Shown: positions 13,958 through 15,632 of the stretch, one piece after another
Position numbering within the stretch: the stretch's first letter is position 1
How the letters are laid out: the number at the start of each line of letters is the position of its first letter
The notes under the pieces: generated by a model
What the model saw: only the letters and a program-made list of their open reading frames with translations
Told to the model about the DNA's origin: nothing
The model's database searches: none
From: an uncultured Clostridium sp.
GTDB taxonomy: Bacteria; Bacillota; Clostridia; TANB77; CAG-508
Assembly (NCBI GenBank): GCA_946496115.1
Contig: CAMMFK010000034.1
Span: forward strand, 1 to 15,632
Direction of reading: 5' to 3'
DNA length: 15,632 nt
Program-made: the position numbers and the translations under genes

Positions 13958-15214
13958 ATGTTAAGTTACATAATACAAGGCAAAACTAAATTGTCGGGAA
14001 AAGTAGAAGCATCAGGCTCAAAAAATGCAGCACTTCCAATAATAGCTACAGCTATACTAAATCCAGAGCCTGTAACTTTATACAACATTCCTAACATTGA
14101 AGATACTAAGATAACATTAGAAATATTAAAGTTATTAGGTTGCACAGTCGATAACAAAAATGGTAAAATAACAATATGTAGTAAAAATATGAGTAAAACC
14201 ACTATTCCAAAAGATTTAATGCACAAGCTACGCTCAACTGTTGTTCTTGCAGGAGCTATAATAGGTAGATTCAAAGAAGCTACTTTTGCATTTCCGGGAG
14301 GATGCAATATAGGAGCAAGACCAATTGACTTACACTTAGATGCATTTAAAAAGTTAGGAATAGATATTGATGAAGAGGGAGATGTTATAAGTTGCAAATG
14401 CAAGGAAATTATAGGTAGAAGGATTAAACTAAAATTTCCAAGTGTAGGTGCAACTGAAAATATTATCTTAGCATCAGTATATGCAAAAGGAGCTACACAT
14501 ATAACCAATGCAGCAAAAGAACCAGAAATAAAAGATTTAGCAAAATGCTTAAATTGCATGGGAGCTAAAATATATGGGGCTGGTACATCTGAAATTACAA
14601 TATTTGGAGTAAAAAGCCTACATAAAACAAGTTACAAAATAATTTCAGATAGAATAGAAACAGGAACTTTACTTTGTGCTACTGCTGGAACAGGAGGAAA
14701 AATAACAGTAAAAGGAACAAATCCAGAAAATCTTTTAACTGTACTATATTCACTAAAAGAGGCAGGATGCAAAGTTACAATTAATAGAAGTACAATAAAA
14801 TTAGTTGCTCCAAAAAGACTTAAAGCCATAAAACTTGCAACAGAACCATATCCGGGATTTCCAACAGATATGCAACCAATAATGGGAGCAATACTTACAA
14901 AAGCTGAAGGAAAATCAATTATAGAGGAGAATATATTTGAAAATAGATTCAAATATGCCGAAGAATTAATAAGAATGGGAGCAAACATCGAAGAAAATGG
15001 AAAAATGCTTGAAATTACAGGAGTAGATACATTATATGGAAAAGACGTAATGAGCAAAGACTTAAGAGGTGGGGCAGCGTTAGTAATTGCAGGACTTATG
15101 TCAGAAGGCGAAACTCGAGTTGAAAATGTTGAATATATACTTAGAGGTTATGAAAACTTAGATGAAAAGCTTCAAAAGCTAGGAGCTAATATAAAAAAAG
15201 AAAAGGTGGTATAA
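13958..15214 (+). CDS. murA: UDP-N-acetylglucosamine 1-carboxyvinyltransferase (MurA)
   Basis: A 418-residue cytoplasmic enzyme of the first committed peptidoglycan step: transfer of enolpyruvate from PEP to UDP-GlcNAc. It has the EPSP-synthase-like fold with two domains. Visible family residues are SGSKNAALP (19-27, Lys22 and Asn23), the loop FPGGCNIGARPID (112-124) with catalytic Cys116 and Arg121, PSVGATENI (161-169), DRIETGT (231-237), PYPGFPTDMQP (298-308, Asp304), DLRGGAALVIAGL (368-380, Arg370) and the C-terminal RGYENLDEKLQKLGA (396-410). Cys116 is the residue alkylated by fosfomycin, so this is the sensitive form rather than the Asp type of mycobacteria and chlamydiae. The ribosome site AGAAAGGAG (13941-13949) is strong. 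I found no convincing promoter in the 38 bases after the inverted-repeat element. The next gene starts on the base after the stop. Many clostridia have two murA copies, so a second may exist elsewhere. Confidence 0.96.
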   Translation: MLSYIIQGKTKLSGKVEASGSKNAALPIIATAILNPEPVTLYNIPNIEDTKITLEILKLLGCTVDNKNGKITICSKNMSKTTIPKDLMHKLRSTVVLAGAIIGRFKEATFAFPGGCNIGARPIDLHLDAFKKLGIDIDEEGDVISCKCKEIIGRRIKLKFPSVGATENIILASVYAKGATHITNAAKEPEIKDLAKCLNCMGAKIYGAGTSEITIFGVKSLHKTSYKIISDRIETGTLLCATAGTGGKITVKGTNPENLLTVLYSLKEAGCKVTINRSTIKLVAPKRLKAIKLATEPYPGFPTDMQPIMGAILTKAEGKSIIEENIFENRFKYAEELIRMGANIEENGKMLEITGVDTLYGKDVMSKDLRGGAALVIAGLMSEGETRVENVEYILRGYENLDEKLQKLGANIKKEKVV

Positions 15215-15632
15215 ATGCCAAAGTCTAAGATGTCTAATAATAAAAAGACAAAAAAAATAAATAAAAAACTAAAGAATAAAAAGCTTAATCAAGATGCTAA
15301 AAAAGATAATGGTATTTTTAATTTTGATGAACAAGTTTCTTTAGATGTTCCAAGAAAAAAAGTAACTAAAACTGCTCAAAAAAAGAAAAAATCAAAAAAT
15401 AAGAGAATATCAGGTAGAGGGTACGATAATAACATAGAGCAAGATCATTTTATTGGTGAAGATGAAATAAAACATATTGATAAGAAAAAATTAGAAAAAA
15501 TAAAGAAGAAAAAATTAAAAGAAAAAAGAACAAAAGAAAAAGAACTTTATAAAGAACAGAAGAAACAAGACAAGCTTAGGAGAAAAAGGGCCAATGAAAC
15601 AAAGAAAGCAAGAATGACGGAAGAACAAAGTA
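15215..15632 (+). CDS. Basic N-terminus of a cut-off protein, possibly FtsQ/DivIB
   Basis: An open frame starts at ATG 15215, the base directly after the murA stop (TAA 15212-15214), with AAGGTGG (15203-15209) inside the end of murA as ribosome site. The two are therefore very probably coupled. It is open to the window edge, giving 139 residues. What is visible is extremely lysine-rich (MPKSKMSNNKKTKKINKK...) with a few acidic patches and a Lys/Glu/Arg helical stretch at the end; no transmembrane segment has been reached. FtsQ/DivIB proteins of Firmicutes often carry a charged cytoplasmic tail before a single membrane helix and POTRA domain, and commonly follow murA, so FtsQ is a reasonable guess. 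The proof lies outside the window. Confidence 0.65.
   Translation, partial: MPKSKMSNNKKTKKINKKLKNKKLNQDAKKDNGIFNFDEQVSLDVPRKKVTKTAQKKKKSKNKRISGRGYDNNIEQDHFIGEDEIKHIDKKKLEKIKKKKLKEKRTKEKELYKEQKKQDKLRRKRANETKKARMTEEQS

Overview
The window is AT-rich DNA (about 25-30% GC by eye). Codons are dominated by AAA, GAA, ATA and AGA, and Shine-Dalgarno sites are purine-rich. The gene content is that of a Gram-positive, clostridia-like Firmicute: SEDS/RodA, DusB, an EndoA-type MazF, sortase-anchored adhesins, SMC and a Cys-type MurA. A GerS/LolA-like protein and an array of Spo0A-like boxes hint at a spore-forming lineage. No rRNA, tRNA, CRISPR array, transposase or phage gene is visible, and the species cannot be named from the sequence.

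Layout, left to right. Positions 1-3546 (+): the lysine/glutamate-rich tail of a cut-off gene, rodA (peptidoglycan polymerase), dusB (tRNA dihydrouridine synthase), an AT-only terminator-like hairpin, a membrane-anchored GerS/LolA-like protein, and a MazF-type RNase with no visible antitoxin. Positions 3547-3878: a gene-free, signal-rich region with nested inverted repeats, four Spo0A-box-like heptamers spaced exactly 10 bp apart, a strong sigma-A-type promoter and a 5' leader with several hairpins and a possible loop pairing. Positions 3879-8187 (+): two overlapping paralogous genes for large sortase-anchored surface proteins (fibro-slime domain, three MucBP-like repeats, IMPRTG sorting signal). 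A bidirectional terminator separates them from a convergent HD-GYP gene (8321-9259, -), a probable cyclic-di-GMP phosphodiesterase.

From a divergent promoter region starts an MTA/SAH-nucleosidase-like gene (9407-10042, +). A small REP-like hairpin follows, then smc (10112-13660). Between smc and murA lies a 251-bp near-palindromic element with an unusually GC-rich, foldable core. murA (13958-15214) is followed directly by the start of a very basic protein, perhaps FtsQ/DivIB, cut by the window end.

Most genes are housekeeping genes for cell-wall growth (RodA, MurA, possible FtsQ), chromosome organisation (SMC) and RNA modification (DusB). The less ordinary part is the adhesin locus. Its upstream signals suggest control by the sporulation/stationary-phase regulator Spo0A plus a structured leader, and a c-di-GMP-type enzyme sits next door. 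The two non-coding inverted-repeat elements (3544-3674 and 13669-13919) and the REP-like hairpin at 10055 are the other items least explained by ordinary annotation.
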